NCBI GenBank assembly: GCA_021775525.1
Contig: JAJFHQ010000037.1
Location: 23,411 to 87,410, forward strand
Direction: 5' to 3'
Length of the DNA stretch: 64,000 bases
Source of the DNA: Hyphomicrobiales bacterium
Lineage (GTDB): Bacteria > Pseudomonadota > Alphaproteobacteria > Rhizobiales > Methyloligellaceae
Shown here: one piece after another, positions 63,660 through 64,000 of the stretch
Numbering within the stretch: the first letter of the stretch is position 1
How the letters are laid out: every line of letters starts with the position of its first letter
Notes under the pieces: generated by a model
Told to the model about the DNA's origin: nothing
Database searches by the model: none
The model's input: only the letters and a program-made list of their open reading frames with translations
Made by a program: the position numbers and the translations under genes

Positions 63660-64000
63660 ATGTTTAAGTCACGTTCACACCTGAAGCATGGTCAAGCACA
63701 TGCGAAGACCGGCATATTGCGCCGGCTTCGGGCTGACACTTCCGGCGCCACGGCTATTGAATTCGGAATCGTTGCCGCGCCTTTCTTTGCACTCATGGTG
63801 GCGCTTATCGAGGTGTCGCTGGTGTTCTTCGCCAACTTTACGCTTGAGAACGCCGTCGACCAGGCCAGCCGCATGATCCGCACGGGTCAGGCACAACAAC
63901 TCGGTTTCAGCGAAGCCCAGTTCAAGCAGACCGTCTGTGACAATGTATCCGGCGTTTATGACTGCATGGCAGGGCTGAAACTCGACGTTCAGAAGTTTGA
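63660..64000 (+). CDS. TadE-like pseudopilin, 3' end cut by window
   Basis: The first 113 residues: an N-terminal polar leader, SGATAIEFGIVAAPFFALMV with the pilin-like Glu and hydrophobic helix, and then the TadE body (LENAVDQASRMIRTGQAQQL) with Cys residues. The frame is open to the right edge. GACAT before the ATG is not a clear ribosome site. Confidence 0.88.
   Translation, partial: MFKSRSHLKHGQAHAKTGILRRLRADTSGATAIEFGIVAAPFFALMVALIEVSLVFFANFTLENAVDQASRMIRTGQAQQLGFSEAQFKQTVCDNVSGVYDCMAGLKLDVQKF

Noticed and set aside
1..64000. Insertion sequence, prophage or plasmid origin
   Set aside because: No transposase, integrase, capsid or replication initiator was recognised in any frame.

Overview
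The window looks like chromosomal DNA of an alphaproteobacterium, most likely of the Hyphomicrobiales (Rhizobiales) type. The grounds are the protein style throughout, the cpa-type Tad pilus locus, a PomA/PomB-like motor pair, and a dispersed palindrome that translates to MSAFGGKADI, which I remember from many genomes of this group. The genus cannot be fixed from the sequence. I see no insertion sequence, prophage, CRISPR array or rRNA.

Layout. (1) 1-7231, minus strand: a cell-envelope cluster with two MltB-type lytic transglycosylases, a lipoprotein, two SGNH-fold proteins and an AlgI/PatA-type MBOAT acyltransferase cut by the window edge. The mix suggests O-acetylation and remodelling of peptidoglycan or an exopolysaccharide. 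(2) 7342-13416: divergent galE and galU, a GGDEF-EAL protein, an MFS transporter. (3) 13551-31138: a tightly packed peptide-use operon (dppA-B-C-D-F, two M20 peptidases, amidase, gamma-glutamyltransferase-like enzyme, MlrC-like M81 peptidase, methyltransferase) with a divergent IclR regulator, an EamA exporter, a GST and a third M20 peptidase. Many of its genes overlap by ATGA. (4) 31448-39392: outer-membrane beta-barrel, KpsF-type isomerase, small lipoprotein, PomA/PomB-like stator, NfeD and a stomatin-like protein, then a branched-chain-type binding protein. (5) 39446-43612: a chemoreceptor directly downstream of that binding protein, then lepA. (6) 43613-49055: a gene-poor, repeat-rich stretch. 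It holds degenerate copies of the 3' end of lepA, a tRNA-like fold, three small minus-strand genes, a secreted protein with a Lys/Arg-rich tail, MSAFGGKADI palindromes and a cluster of covarying palindromes. (7) 49056-49964: two small DUF proteins. (8) 50165-64000: a Tad/Flp pilus locus with TadD, TadC, TadB, CpaF, CpaE, CpaD, CpaC, CpaB, CpaA, Flp pilin, a secretin-N-domain protein, TadG and the start of TadE.

The most unusual material is in 43.5-49.0 kb. The last ~125 bp of lepA recur several times downstream in the same orientation, separated by short minus-strand genes that each end just beside a copy. About 3 kb further on, seven palindromes keep two helices by compensatory base changes around conserved unpaired blocks. 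At 34275-34311 a strong hairpin pairs the whole ribosome binding site of a small lipoprotein gene, a candidate RNA switch.
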